Shown in pieces: positions 43,468 to 53,263 of a stretch of DNA of 64,000 nt; position 1 is the stretch's first letter, and every line of letters starts with the position of its first letter. Source of the stretch: JANQTF01 sp041741415 (GTDB lineage Bacteria; Bacteroidota; Bacteroidia; J057). The position numbers and the translations under genes are program-made. The stretch spans positions 1 through 64,000 of the forward strand of contig JBGSKC010000021.1 in NCBI GenBank assembly GCA_041741415.1, written 5' to 3'. The notes under the pieces are model-generated. The model made no database searches and was not told the origin of the DNA. It saw only the letters and a program-made list of their open reading frames with translations.

Positions 43468-46400
43468 TTACTCGGTCACTTGCACTTTGACCCGGTTGCT
43501 GTAACCGTTATTGGTGCTCATCACTACATGGTACACACCAGAAGCAACACGCATACCGTCTTCGCCATTGGCTTTCCATTCCACTTCGTGGCGACCAGGT
43601 GCATAGCTTCCGCTGAACACTTTCACTGGCTGCCCGATCATGTTGTAAACCGTCAGGGTTACCTCAGCTTGCTCAGGAAGCTCAAAGGACAACATTGTGG
43701 ATTCAGTGAAGGGGTTCGGATAATTCTGCTTCAGGTCGTAACCGAAGAAGGGTGAATCCGGGCCCACGCTGGTGGCAATCCGGTTGAAATTGTTGGAGTT
43801 GCCACCATTGTTCATACCAGGCTCGCCAATCTCAGTCTGTCCTTCCGGAGCAGCCAGTTGCAGGATCTCGATGCCGTTCACCAGCGGATCTCCAATCACA
43901 CGACCAAAGTCGATATCCAGGTTGCCGTCGGTCACAGTCGTGGTGATCGTCACCATCCCGGCAATCTTGTGGCCGAAAGTCGGGATGATGTCGAAGTTGT
44001 CCAGCACCACAGCGCCTTCCACCGACACATCAAAAACCCGCTTGCCTGGGGTGGAGGTCCCGTTGAAGCTGTTCATAAAGAACAGGTGCACTTCGTAGTT
44101 GCCATTGGCCACAGGGAAATCCCACATCATGTTCGGGTCGCCGCCAGTGTCCCAGCGCTCCTGTGCAAAGATGCCGGCAGGGGTGTAGGAAGGGGTCGAG
44201 CTGTGGAAGCTGGTCATGGAAGCAGCTGAGACGTTGCTGCCGCCATTTCTGTATGGCGAAGCGTATCCGCCTTGTCCGTCGCCTGCCCAGCCCATGTTGG
44301 GGGCATCAAGGGATGCCAGTGCGCTGCCAGCAGCGTTGATCCGGTATACCACCGTTCCATTGGAGGGCTCCACCAGGGTGAAGGTCACAGAATCCATGGC
44401 CTCAGCGTTCATGTACTCATTGTGAGCATAGTCGGCGAGGTGAATCCGGACAGTGTGTGAGCCAGGAGCCAGGCCTGTGAAGGTATAGCTGCTGCCAGGC
44501 TGCACCACAGAGGTGTGAGGCTGGTTGTCGATCGACACGTGGAAGTGATCCAGCGGGGCGATGTTCGCAGAAGTCCAGCTCATTGTCACCTCGGTTCCGA
44601 TTATGGTGGCACCGGCAGCAGGGCTGGTGATGCTCACAGTCGGTACAGGGATCTGGGTGGTGAAGGTCACTTCATCAAAAGCGCCTGGGTACATCGTGTG
44701 GCTCATGTCTTCGATTTGCACACGAACGGTGTGAGAACCTGGGGCAAGGCCATACACAGTGTAGCTGTTGCCTGGCTGCACCACTTCGATGCCGCCAATG
44801 GCAGAGCCGTCCACCACCACATCAAAGTGGTCAGTCGGGTTGAGGTTCAGGGCATTCCACACAATCACTGCGCTGTCGCCGGTGATCACTGCACCTTCAG
44901 CAGGAGAGGTGATGGCGATGCTTGGGGTAGCAGGGCCGCTGCCCACTTTCAGGATTTCGATGCCGTTCACAAGCGGGTCGCTCAGTACACGACCGAAGTC
45001 GAGGTCGAGGTTGCCGTCGTTTACGCTCACCGTGAAGCTCTTCATCGCAGCAGCTTTGTGCCCGAATTCGGCCACGATATCGAAGTTGTCTGCCACGAGG
45101 GCACCTTCGATCAGGATGTCAAACATCCGCTTGCCAACAGTGGAGGTTCCGTTGAAGCTGTTGAGGAAGTACAGACGCACTTCGTAGGTACCAGCCTCAG
45201 AGATGGGGAAGTTCCACATCATGTCAGGGGCGCTGCCAGTATCCCAGCGTTCGGTGCTAAAGATGCCCAGCGGAGTGGAAGCTGGCACAGAAGCGTGAAC
45301 CGTATTGTAGGAGGCAGAGGATACGTTGCTGGAGTTGTTGCGGAAGGGCGAAGCTGTGCCGCCGTTTCCGTCTTGCGACCAACCTGGGTTGGGGGCGTCA
45401 AGCGCTGCGAAAGCTGCGCCACCGGTGTTGATCCGGTACAGGATCTCGTAGGAAGGGGTTGCAGGCAGAGAATCAAGACCCACACCGTCGAGGGCTACCA
45501 TAGCAGGGCTTGTGTTCAGTCCGTCGTGGACAAACTGCAGGGTAGTGGTTTTGGCACCGGCACTTGTCGGGGCAAAGGCCACATTTACTGTAGTGCTGCC
45601 ATTGGCGGGGATCACCACGGGAGCAGCAAGGCTCTGGGTGAACTCTCCGAAATTGCCTCCAGAGAGGGTAGCCGAAACTGTCAGCGGAGCGTTGCCCGTG
45701 TTGGACAAGGTTACCACCTGCGCCACAGAGCTGGTGTTTTTCACCGTGCTGGGGAAGGTGAGGGTAGCAGGGCTCACACCAAGCACACCACCTACAGCCA
45801 CGCCCTGGCCTGTGAGGGCAATTTCCAGCGGGGAAGGATTGGTTCCGTCATGACCAATCTGGAGGGTGGCGGCCTTAGCTCCGAAGCTGGTCGGGTTAAA
45901 GGTCACACTCACGTTGGCGCTGGCGCCGGGAGCAATGTAGTAGAGGGCAGAGAAGTTCAGGGAGAACTCGCTTGCGTTGGCTCCTGCCAGGGCAATGGTG
46001 TTGATGTTCACGGTATCAGGACCGCTGTTTGTCAGCACAAAGGTCTGGGCAGCAGAGCTGGTGTTCTGGTCCACCTGGCCGAAGTTGAAGCTGGAGGGGC
46101 TGGCGCTCAACACGCTGCCTGTTGCCAGGCTCACAATTTCGATGCCCTTGATGGCGGGGTTTTGCGCCTGGCGCAGGAATTCAAGATTGAGGGTTCCGTC
46201 AGTCACAAGCACATCGTAGCTGATCATGTACCCCACGTTCTTGCCTTTGGCGGCAACTCCGTCGATATTGTCAAACACAGCGGGGACCACACCTTCCACT
46301 TTCACATCAAACACACGGTTGCCAACACCACCGAAATAAAGCTCGGCGAGGTAAAGGCGAACCTGCACCTGGGTGCCAGCTGTTACCGGGAATCCAAACT

Positions 46401-49400
46401 GCATTTCTGCACCGCTGCTTTCGTCCCAGCGCTCTGTCTGGAAAAGGCTCATCGGCACAGAAGCAGGAACAGAAGGATCAATCGTGATGGTGGTGCCGGA
46501 GCCAAAGGCTTTCTCACCGCCTGCGATCAGGAATGGAGAAGGAGTGCCAAGCGAAGAAGCGCCATTTGCTGTCACATTCGACCGGTCTTCAGCCCAAGCA
46601 GGCGCAGAGCCATCGGCAGCAGCTACCTGAGGACCACCGTTGTTCAGGCGGTAAAGCACAGCATTGGGGCCTCCGGTGTTAGCTGGAATGGCCTCGCCAT
46701 CGATCGACACGCTCACCGGGCTGCTGTTGCTGCCGTTGTGGGTGAAATTGATCGTAGCGGTTTTAGAACCAGCGGAAGCAGGAGAGAAGGTCACATTCAC
46801 ATTAGCAGAACCGCCACCTGGAATCACCAGAGGAGTAGTGCCATTGTGGGCAAACATCGCTGCATCGGTGCCAGTCATGGTGATGCTGCTGATGGTGAGG
46901 GAGCTGCCGCCGCTGTTGGTCAGGGTAATGGCCTGGGCAGTGGAGGTGCTTCCCACGGTGGTGGAGAAGAAGTGAAGCGGGTTGGGCGAAGCGGCCAGGT
47001 TAGCAGGACCAGTGGTAGCAGGCGGGCCCAGGATCTCTATAGCATTGATGATCGGGTTATCTGCCACGCGGTTGAAGTCGATGTCGAGGTTGCCATCGGT
47101 CACATTCACCTGGAAGGTCAGCATCCCGGCGTTTTTATGGCCGAATTGCACCACGAGGTCCATGTTGTCCCACACGAGCTGGTTTTCCACCAGAATGTCG
47201 AACACGCGCTGGCCAGGCAGGGAAGTACCACCAAAGGAGTTGTTGAGGAACAGACGCACCTCATAGATACCCGGCGTCACAGCGGGGAAGTTCCACATCA
47301 TCTCGCCACCGGAGGCTGGATCCCATCTTTCGGTGGAGAACACGCTGGTTGGCAGGTAGGAAGGGATGCTGGCATCGAGGGTGGTGAAGCTGGAGGCAGA
47401 TACGTTGTTGCCGTTTGTGCGATAAGGAGATCCGCTGCTGGGCGAATCTGCAGTCCAGCCTGGATTCGGCGCATCAAGCGAAGCGATGGCATCACCACCG
47501 GTGTTTACCCGATACAGCACCACGAGCGGCTCGCGCACACTCACATGGAAGGTGTCCTGCACGAAATGGCCCTGCACGTCGGTAGCACGAACAATAATGT
47601 CGCCTTCGTCGGTATTGCTGGCTGGGTAGGTCAGATCGAGGTTTCCACCATTGATCACGGCTGTCACGTAAGTCGCAGTGTTGCCCTGGATGGTGTACAC
47701 GAGGTTTTCAACCCCTTCGTCATCCTGGAAGTATTCGCCCAGGTTCACAGCTTCAGGAGCAGCTCCGACAAACACTTCGCGGTCGGGCATGCCGCTCTTG
47801 GTTGGGTTCACCCCGCGAACGAGGATAAAGTCCCAGGTAGCAGTAAATGGCGTAGTGGAATTGGCCGAGGTGGACATCACCCCAACAGCCATACCGACAT
47901 TGTCGGTGGCAGACAGCCAGGAGGCCGGAATGGCCAGCGCCGGGCCTATGTTGTTGATGTTACCGCCGCCGTCAATGGAAACCCGTGGCTGCAGGGTAAG
48001 AGTAGCAGGATCAACGGAGAGGTATATGTCGGTTCCGACAGAGGCCAGGATGTTTCCTACCACTGCAGGACCATAATCATTTACCGTGGCAACACCACCT
48101 ACTTCACGGATGATGCGGATACCACCCTGGCCACCATTGGCATGGACCATCACAGCGATGTAGTTGTCCTGATCACCGTTGCCGATGAACAAACCGGCGC
48201 TCATGTCGCCTGAAGGCGTTGCAGGAGAACCATTTACCAGGAAGTATGGCGATTCAACTTCAGAAAATACCGTGAATGGAGCAGAATTCACATCCACATT
48301 CACCCCAAACTGGAAGCCGTTGAACTGGGTGTTGGCACCGTTCAGCGCAGTTCCGGTGGGAATTCCCTGCACAGCAAATTTAGAAATGGCACCACCCAGC
48401 AAAAGGGTATCTTCAAAGTAGCGGGACTGGTAATCGTCACCAGGGGTCTGTGTCAGGTAGTTGCCGTTGGTCATCACACCAGTGAAGCCCAGGCCAAAGA
48501 GAGAACCAGGAATGGCCTCGCCGTTGTTGATGGAGAACCCGTGGTCAACAGGCAGGTTTTTCGTGGTACCGTTATTCGGATCAACGGGGAATGGATCGTA
48601 GGTGTCGAGCCATCCGTCGTTGTCGTCGTCAGTGTCGGTGAGGTTGGAGATAAAGTCGCCGTCGTAGTCACGGGGCTTGGATCCCTGCGAGCAAGGATCG
48701 GTACCGTTGGCGATTTCGTCAGCATTGGAAAATCCGTCGCCATCCTCATCCATGTTGGGATCGTTGGCACCAGAGCAGTTAAACGGAGCAAAGTCATTTG
48801 GCTCAAAGCACATGACTTTTCCGGAGCCGTGCAACACTACCCAAATGGTTCCGGGGAACTCCTCATTGTCGCCCTGGGCAGTAATGTCGAGCGGGTTATC
48901 GGCAAGGCCAGAAAGGAGAGTTTCCTTGGTCACATAGGCGTTACCTGCAGCATTGAGTTTATAGCTGTACACATTGTCGTTGAAGGCTACTGTGAGGATA
49001 TTGCCTTGCATGACTCCTCCGAAGTTGGAGGCCGTGTATTCGGTGATCCCGTTCACAGAAGAACCAATCACGTCGAGCGACAGGTCGTCGGGGTGGTTGG
49101 GATCAATGTAGACCATTTCGATGGGGTGAGCCAGCGAAGGATCAACAGGAGGGTTGGGGAAATCGGTAGCCAGGTCATAAGTGCCTGTCAGGTTCCAGAT
49201 CCCGTTCACTTTTTGGTAGGTAAACAGGCCAGCCTTCAGCGGATTAGCGCGGAAGGGGTTTGGATAGCCACCGTAGTAGCTGGGGCTGCTGATGAAGTGC
49301 AGACGGTCGCCGTGGCCGCCAGAACCTGTTTCGTTGATTTGTGTGGTCACATAATCACCGGCGGCGGGGTCAGCAGGACCAATCCCTTTGGGGTTGCCGT

Positions 49401-50448
49401 TCACGTCATACACCAATGGCTGGCCACCCCATCCGGAGTTGGGGCCGTTGTCGAAGGTGTAAAGGCGGCCCAAAGACGTAAATACCACGTCATAAGGGTT
49501 GCGGAAGCCAGTTCCATGAATCTGAATCGGGCCACCTACTACCAGGCGAGCCTGGTTGAGACCGTTGTTGCCACCAAAGGGGTCGTGCAGGTCAATCGAC
49601 TCATTGTAGTAGGGGTGACCTGCCGGGTAAGGGAAAGATGCACTGGTATTGGTGATATTGGTGCGGGTAGGGTCGTCGAGGGTCGGGAGGTCGTACACAA
49701 ACTTGGTGTTGGTACGGGGGTCGGTGTAGACCGGCATGGCGTTCAGCGCATTCAGGTCGATCGACAAAATGGCTGCAGACAGGGCATATTCCGGAGTTCC
49801 CGAGAAATTGTTCGAGGGCGCTCCCTTGTTTGCTTGTCCGCCTACTGCCAGAAACAGTTTGTTGGTGGCAGGGTCGAAATCCATCCCGTTGGTGGCGTGG
49901 TTTTCTTCCGAACGGGGCAAACCGCGAACGAGGTCCACCTTGTCCCAGTAACCATTGGGGTCGCTGAGGTCGGTACCGACCCAGGTAAGGCGAGACACAA
50001 CCCCCGAGTTGGTGTCGAGGTTCGAGTCGTTTCCAACAGCAATTCGCCAGTCGGATGAACTGACATAGAGGATGGGGTTGTTGGAAGTTCCCAACACCAG
50101 CAAGCCAGTTACCTGGCGGGTTTTGGTGGTGTTAGCGCCGCCATCGTCATTGTGGTTTGGTGTGCCGTCTTTGACCAGATTGATGGTTTCAGTGGCTGTC
50201 ACTGAATACGCCCCCGGCGCACTGCGCTGGATGGTGTACACGTAAATGATCCCATTTTGCTGGGAAACATACAGGCGCCCGTCGGGTCCAAACTGCAGCG
50301 AAGTCGGGCTGGAAAGACCAGTCACGACATCGGTACTGAGGAACCCAACTTGCGCCTTCGCAGAGGCAAGGATGCCGAAGGAGGCCACGAGCATCAGCAC
50401 GCGAAGCCCCCAGGCAAGAACGCGAAAACGAATGTGAGTGTGAGACAT
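43468..50448 (-). CDS. Giant sugar-dehydrogenase-like/malectin surface protein with T9SS sorting domain
   Basis: 2326 residues from MSHTHIRFRVLAWG (50448). The frame extends 29 codons upstream without a signal peptide, so the internal ATG is preferred. The order is: signal peptide (to about 33, ASAKAQ); a six-bladed PQQ sugar/sorbosone-dehydrogenase-like propeller (about 36-540: LQFGPDGRLYVSQQNG, GTGFRNPYDVVF); a calcium-binding thrombospondin-3-like stretch (about 555-625: DEDGDGFSNADE, DTDDDNDGWLDTYD); a beta-sandwich; a cadherin-like region; malectin modules starting near 976, 1266, 1666 and 2032; choice-of-anchor-D modules between them; two Ig-like repeats (about 1835-2020); T9SS type A domain (about 2238-2326). 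It probably binds or oxidises glycans at the surface. Whether the propeller keeps PQQ-binding residues is not established. Confidence 0.85.
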   Translation of the reverse strand: MSHTHIRFRVLAWGLRVLMLVASFGILASAKAQVGFLSTDVVTGLSSPTSLQFGPDGRLYVSQQNGIIYVYTIQRSAPGAYSVTATETINLVKDGTPNHNDDGGANTTKTRQVTGLLVLGTSNNPILYVSSSDWRIAVGNDSNLDTNSGVVSRLTWVGTDLSDPNGYWDKVDLVRGLPRSEENHATNGMDFDPATNKLFLAVGGQANKGAPSNNFSGTPEYALSAAILSIDLNALNAMPVYTDPRTNTKFVYDLPTLDDPTRTNITNTSASFPYPAGHPYYNESIDLHDPFGGNNGLNQARLVVGGPIQIHGTGFRNPYDVVFTSLGRLYTFDNGPNSGWGGQPLVYDVNGNPKGIGPADPAAGDYVTTQINETGSGGHGDRLHFISSPSYYGGYPNPFRANPLKAGLFTYQKVNGIWNLTGTYDLATDFPNPPVDPSLAHPIEMVYIDPNHPDDLSLDVIGSSVNGITEYTASNFGGVMQGNILTVAFNDNVYSYKLNAAGNAYVTKETLLSGLADNPLDITAQGDNEEFPGTIWVVLHGSGKVMCFEPNDFAPFNCSGANDPNMDEDGDGFSNADEIANGTDPCSQGSKPRDYDGDFISNLTDTDDDNDGWLDTYDPFPVDPNNGTTKNLPVDHGFSINNGEAIPGSLFGLGFTGVMTNGNYLTQTPGDDYQSRYFEDTLLLGGAISKFAVQGIPTGTALNGANTQFNGFQFGVNVDVNSAPFTVFSEVESPYFLVNGSPATPSGDMSAGLFIGNGDQDNYIAVMVHANGGQGGIRIIREVGGVATVNDYGPAVVGNILASVGTDIYLSVDPATLTLQPRVSIDGGGNINNIGPALAIPASWLSATDNVGMAVGVMSTSANSTTPFTATWDFILVRGVNPTKSGMPDREVFVGAAPEAVNLGEYFQDDEGVENLVYTIQGNTATYVTAVINGGNLDLTYPASNTDEGDIIVRATDVQGHFVQDTFHVSVREPLVVLYRVNTGGDAIASLDAPNPGWTADSPSSGSPYRTNGNNVSASSFTTLDASIPSYLPTSVFSTERWDPASGGEMMWNFPAVTPGIYEVRLFLNNSFGGTSLPGQRVFDILVENQLVWDNMDLVVQFGHKNAGMLTFQVNVTDGNLDIDFNRVADNPIINAIEILGPPATTGPANLAASPNPLHFFSTTVGSTSTAQAITLTNSGGSSLTISSITMTGTDAAMFAHNGTTPLVIPGGGSANVNVTFSPASAGSKTATINFTHNGSNSSPVSVSIDGEAIPANTGGPNAVLYRLNNGGPQVAAADGSAPAWAEDRSNVTANGASSLGTPSPFLIAGGEKAFGSGTTITIDPSVPASVPMSLFQTERWDESSGAEMQFGFPVTAGTQVQVRLYLAELYFGGVGNRVFDVKVEGVVPAVFDNIDGVAAKGKNVGYMISYDVLVTDGTLNLEFLRQAQNPAIKGIEIVSLATGSVLSASPSSFNFGQVDQNTSSAAQTFVLTNSGPDTVNINTIALAGANASEFSLNFSALYYIAPGASANVSVTFNPTSFGAKAATLQIGHDGTNPSPLEIALTGQGVAVGGVLGVSPATLTFPSTVKNTSSVAQVVTLSNTGNAPLTVSATLSGGNFGEFTQSLAAPVVIPANGSTTVNVAFAPTSAGAKTTTLQFVHDGLNTSPAMVALDGVGLDSLPATPSYEILYRINTGGAAFAALDAPNPGWSQDGNGGTASPFRNNSSNVSSASYNTVHASVPASTPLGIFSTERWDTGSAPDMMWNFPISEAGTYEVRLYFLNSFNGTSTVGKRMFDILIEGALVADNFDIVAEFGHKAAAMKSFTVSVNDGNLDLDFGRVLSDPLVNGIEILKVGSGPATPSIAITSPAEGAVITGDSAVIVWNALNLNPTDHFDVVVDGSAIGGIEVVQPGNSYTVYGLAPGSHTVRVQIEDMSHTMYPGAFDEVTFTTQIPVPTVSITSPAAGATIIGTEVTMSWTSANIAPLDHFHVSIDNQPHTSVVQPGSSYTFTGLAPGSHTVRIHLADYAHNEYMNAEAMDSVTFTLVEPSNGTVVYRINAAGSALASLDAPNMGWAGDGQGGYASPYRNGGSNVSAASMTSFHSSTPSYTPAGIFAQERWDTGGDPNMMWDFPVANGNYEVHLFFMNSFNGTSTPGKRVFDVSVEGAVVLDNFDIIPTFGHKIAGMVTITTTVTDGNLDIDFGRVIGDPLVNGIEILQLAAPEGQTEIGEPGMNNGGNSNNFNRIATSVGPDSPFFGYDLKQNYPNPFTESTMLSFELPEQAEVTLTVYNMIGQPVKVFSGSYAPGRHEVEWKANGEDGMRVASGVYHVVMSTNNGYSNRVKVQVTE

Positions 50449-51014
50449 GTTGTTAGAAGTATCCAAGATCAACGAATTAACGATGCGAAATTTAGGGCAG
50501 GAAAAAAGGGGAAAAGCCCTGTTCGGGGCAGGCATACAGGAAAACAGAGGGAACGGTCAGGTTTGACGTGTGAACGGGAAAGACTCCGCTTTTTCGGAAA
50601 ATCTTACCTCTCCACCGAATAGGACCATTCGCGAAAAGGGTTTTGCAAAAATGACCTAATAAGCTGTAAACCAATCAGCTAGGTCAAATTTTTACCTTCT
50701 CCCCAATGACTTTTCTCAGTTCAATAGGAGACTTTATGCGAGACTGCCGCTCTGCATCCTGCAGACCTACGAAGCCAGTAAAAAACTGGATCTTAACCCT
50801 GCATTTTTTAACACAAAAAAAGCTTTTAATTGTTAATCCCTCCAGCAACGCCGATTTTTCCCATCCATACCTGTAAGACGAGCCATAAAAAAGGATTACA
50901 TGAAAGACATAAATGCGGAATCTAAGATGGTCTTCCAGCGCCATTAGCTTCCCGGCACCGAAAATTCCCCGGGCTGCTTCCGCGAAAATTTGGCAATATC
51001 CCGTTCCTGTTTGA
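50449..51014. other. Non-coding stretch between giant gene and photolyase
   Basis: 566 nt with no convincing gene. A frame at 50684-51160 is mostly antisense to or shifted within the photolyase 3-prime end. The stretch contains a TAAATTTC promoter-like sequence on the minus strand near 50495 that could serve the giant gene, and a terminator-like hairpin at 50647-50685. Confidence 0.5.
50647..50685 (-). terminator. Possible terminator of the photolyase transcript
   Basis: GACCT with AGGTC and AGCTG with CAGCT form a bulged stem (50653-50685). On the minus strand it is followed by ATTTTTG. It lies about 330 nt past the photolyase stop, which is far, so it might end another transcript. Confidence 0.35.
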
Positions 51015-52328
51015 TTAGCCTGACTTCTCTCCTTTAAGCCCAGCCTGATAAGTATCCAGGCAGCGCTGCCGGGCAAAGGTATGCTCCACAATCGGCTTCC
51101 GGTAGGCAGGAGTGCCAAACTCCGGTGCCCAGCGGCGAACATAAGCTCCTTTTGGATCAAATTTTTTCAGCTGCGACTCAGGGTTAAAAATCCGGAAATA
51201 TGGCGCGGCATCCGTACCGGAGCCTGCAGCCCACTGCCAGCCCCCGTTGTTGGACGACAACTCAAAATCGAGGAGTTTTTCGGCAAAATAAGCCTCTCCC
51301 CTGCGCCAGTCGATGAGCAAATGCTTGGTGAGAAAACTGGCCACCACCATGCGCACCCGGTTGTGCATGTAGCCGGTTTCGTTGAGCTGCCTCATGCCCG
51401 CATCCACCAGCGGGTAGCCTGTTTTTCCCTGGCACCAGGCTTCAAAGGCAGCTTCATCGTCGCGCCAGCGAATGTTGTCGTATTCGGGCCGGAAGGCATT
51501 TCCCACCACATGAGGGAAGTTCCAGAGGATCTGCATGTAAAATTCACGCCAGATCAGCTCATTGAGATAGGTGTCGTTGAGGACCTGGGCCACCCGCGCC
51601 AGCTTCCTGATGCTCAGCGTTCCGAAGCGCAAATGGATGCCCGCCCTCGTGGTGCCTTCCACAGCAGGGAAATCGCGCTGCTGGTCATATACTTTGATGA
51701 TCTCTTTGTCGGGAATCCTGGCAGGAAAGGAAATGCCGGCAGGCTCAAAGCCCATGGACGCAAGGCTTGGGATTACTTCAGCCTCCGCCTTCCGGAAAGC
51801 GGAAAAATGAGGTTCGGTTTTCACATCAGCGAGGCGCTCTGCCGTGAGCTGGCTTCTCCAGTTTCGGGAATAGGGTGTGAACACCGTGTATGCTTTTCCC
51901 TGCTGGGTGAGGATTTCGTCTTTTTCAAAAATCACCTGATCCCGGAACGAATGGAATGAAACGCCCTGCTCACGAAGCAGCCCGGCGATTTCCTGGTCGC
52001 GGCCGAGGGCGTAGGGCTCGTAGTCGTGGTTGCAAAAAACGGCCTGGAGCCCGAACCGCTTGGACCAATCAGTCCAAATTTCTTCCGGTTTGCCGTAACC
52101 AACCACCAAAGATGAGCCTAAGGCGCGAAGCTGCTGCTGAAGGTCGTGGAGGGTTTGGTGAATGAACTCCACCCTTGCATCCTTGCGGGGCAGTAAGTCG
52201 AGGATTTCCCTGTCAAAAATAAACACCGGCACAACGGGCAGGCCGGAGGTAAGCGCCGCTTTGAGGCCCGTATTGTCGTCGAGGCGAAGGTCGCGCCGGA
52301 ACCAGAATGCAGCAGCAGGAGAGTTCAT
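51015..52328 (-). CDS. phrB: Class I deoxyribodipyrimidine photolyase
   Basis: 437 residues. An N-terminal antenna domain (AAAFWFRRDLRLDDNTGL) is followed by the FAD-binding helical domain. Motifs include RFGTLSIRKLARVAQ, ELIWREFYMQILW, QGKTGYPLVDAGMRQLNETG in shortened form (CQGKTGYPLVDAGMRQL), YMHNRVRMVVASFLTKHLLI and NNGGWQWAAGSGTDAAPYFR, the class I CPD signature with the tryptophan chain. It repairs cyclobutane pyrimidine dimers in double-stranded DNA with blue light. Its start overlaps by ATGA a short upstream frame made of 57-bp repeats, which I do not consider a gene. Confidence 0.95.
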   Translation of the reverse strand: MNSPAAAFWFRRDLRLDDNTGLKAALTSGLPVVPVFIFDREILDLLPRKDARVEFIHQTLHDLQQQLRALGSSLVVGYGKPEEIWTDWSKRFGLQAVFCNHDYEPYALGRDQEIAGLLREQGVSFHSFRDQVIFEKDEILTQQGKAYTVFTPYSRNWRSQLTAERLADVKTEPHFSAFRKAEAEVIPSLASMGFEPAGISFPARIPDKEIIKVYDQQRDFPAVEGTTRAGIHLRFGTLSIRKLARVAQVLNDTYLNELIWREFYMQILWNFPHVVGNAFRPEYDNIRWRDDEAAFEAWCQGKTGYPLVDAGMRQLNETGYMHNRVRMVVASFLTKHLLIDWRRGEAYFAEKLLDFELSSNNGGWQWAAGSGTDAAPYFRIFNPESQLKKFDPKGAYVRRWAPEFGTPAYRKPIVEHTFARQRCLDTYQAGLKGEKSG

Positions 52329-52381
52329 GTGGCCAGAACCGGAGCCGCTGGAATTTGTTTGGACCGGAGGCGGAGCCGTTT

Positions 52382-52495
52382 GAGAAGCGGGAAGTCAGAC
52401 CGCTGCGCTGCGAGAGGCGAGACAAGAGGCGAAGCCGCGAGAAGCGAGAAGTCAGACCGCTTCGCTGTGAGAGGCGAGACAGGAGGCGAAGCCGG
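52382..52495. repeat. 57-bp tandem repeat, two units
   Basis: Two adjacent 57-bp units (52382-52438 and 52439-52495) differ at only a few positions; both contain AAGTCAGACCGCT and GAGAGGCGAGACA. Partial units with GAAGCCG flank them. The unit length is a multiple of three, so frames on both strands stay open and give repetitive peptides. It lies just upstream of the photolyase start. Confidence 0.75.
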
Positions 52496-52525
52496 TTTGA
52501 TAAGAGGGATGTCAGGCAATTGGCG

Positions 52526-52614
52526 AAGCCGTTCTTAGCACTGGAGGTGCATCATGTTAATAGCCACAGGCTGGCCCTTTTTTATGGATCCCCCGGCGGC
52601 CTCAAGGCCGCCGG
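52526..52614. repeat. 88-bp dispersed repeat, copy 1
   Basis: Begins AAGCCGTTCTTAGCACTGGA, passes through GGAGGTGCATCATGTTAAT and CTGGCCCTTTTTTATGGATC, and ends in the hairpin CCGGCGGCC-TCAA-GGCCGCCGG. Copy 2 is at 53656-53741. The two copies flank the VapBC pair in direct orientation. Confidence 0.8.
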
Positions 52615-52716
52615 GTGAAGAGAAAAATTTGCTGGTTTGACTGCTGTTAACATAACGCCCCCGCTGGGGCTGGGCGGCTTCACCTCGTGGTGAGGAAGGC
52701 TATTTGGCAAGTCTCC

Positions 52717-52762
52717 TTGTCATGGTGAGCAGGCTGCTTCAGCCGTCGCCGAACCATGACAA
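52717..52762. repeat. 10-bp inverted repeat with extra copy
   Basis: TTGTCATGGT (52717-52726) and ACCATGACAA (52753-52762) form a perfect inverted repeat with a 26-nt loop. A further ACCATGACAA lies at 52769-52778. Function unknown; the region holds no gene. Confidence 0.5.
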
Positions 52763-52867
52763 AGCCAAACCATGACAACGAACCAATCTGTCCTCTGCCT
52801 GCCCACCTCGGGCATTGTCGTTGCAGAACAATGATCCTGGTCTGGAGCCATTCTTGTGCGACTGGCC

Positions 52868-53263
52868 TCAGGTTTTTTCACCAGGTACAATCACCCGCAC
52901 ATCCGAATCCAGGCCGATAAAATCCTTCTGGTTGAAGGTCAGTAAATCTGAGCCTGAATGACGTGCAGTAGCCAGGATGAGCGCATCGGGAAGCTTTATT
53001 TTCCTGGCTTTTCGGTATCGTATGGCATGGTTCGCTATTTCAACATCCAGAGGCAAAACCCGGATATTTGACAGAACCTCCCGTACCGCGGCCTCCTGCG
53101 CTTCACTTTCAAAAGCATATCCGGCAACCTCCGCATAGCAAATCACAGAGGTCAGCACCAGAGAGTATTCCTGAACGATCTGTCCAAGGTCAACAATTCC
53201 TTTTGTTGCGTAAATGATGACATTGCTGTCGATCAGGGCCAACCCCTTAGCCTTCCCACTCAT
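52868..53263 (-). CDS. VapC-type PIN-domain toxin
   Basis: 131 residues. A complete PIN domain has acidic residues at Asp12 (LALIDSNVIIYA), a glutamate in VICYAEVAGYA, and aspartates in LPDALILATARH and LLTFNQKDFIGL. VapC-like proteins are Mg-dependent endoribonucleases acting on tRNA or rRNA. The start lies inside the end of the preceding small gene (17-nt overlap), as expected for a VapBC operon. All four acidic positions are present, unlike the PIN protein at 29040-29546. Confidence 0.82.
   Translation of the reverse strand: MSGKAKGLALIDSNVIIYATKGIVDLGQIVQEYSLVLTSVICYAEVAGYAFESEAQEAAVREVLSNIRVLPLDVEIANHAIRYRKARKIKLPDALILATARHSGSDLLTFNQKDFIGLDSDVRVIVPGEKT

Noticed and set aside
44515..48213. 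1232-codon open frame on the plus strand
   Set aside because: It is exactly antisense to the malectin-rich giant gene. Its peptide is rich in H, R and G with no domain logic, as expected for the reverse frame of a GC-rich repetitive gene.
52307..52618. Repetitive frames through the 57-bp repeats
   Set aside because: Frames remain open on both strands because the unit is a multiple of three; the peptides are low-complexity Arg-rich or Ser/Leu-rich.
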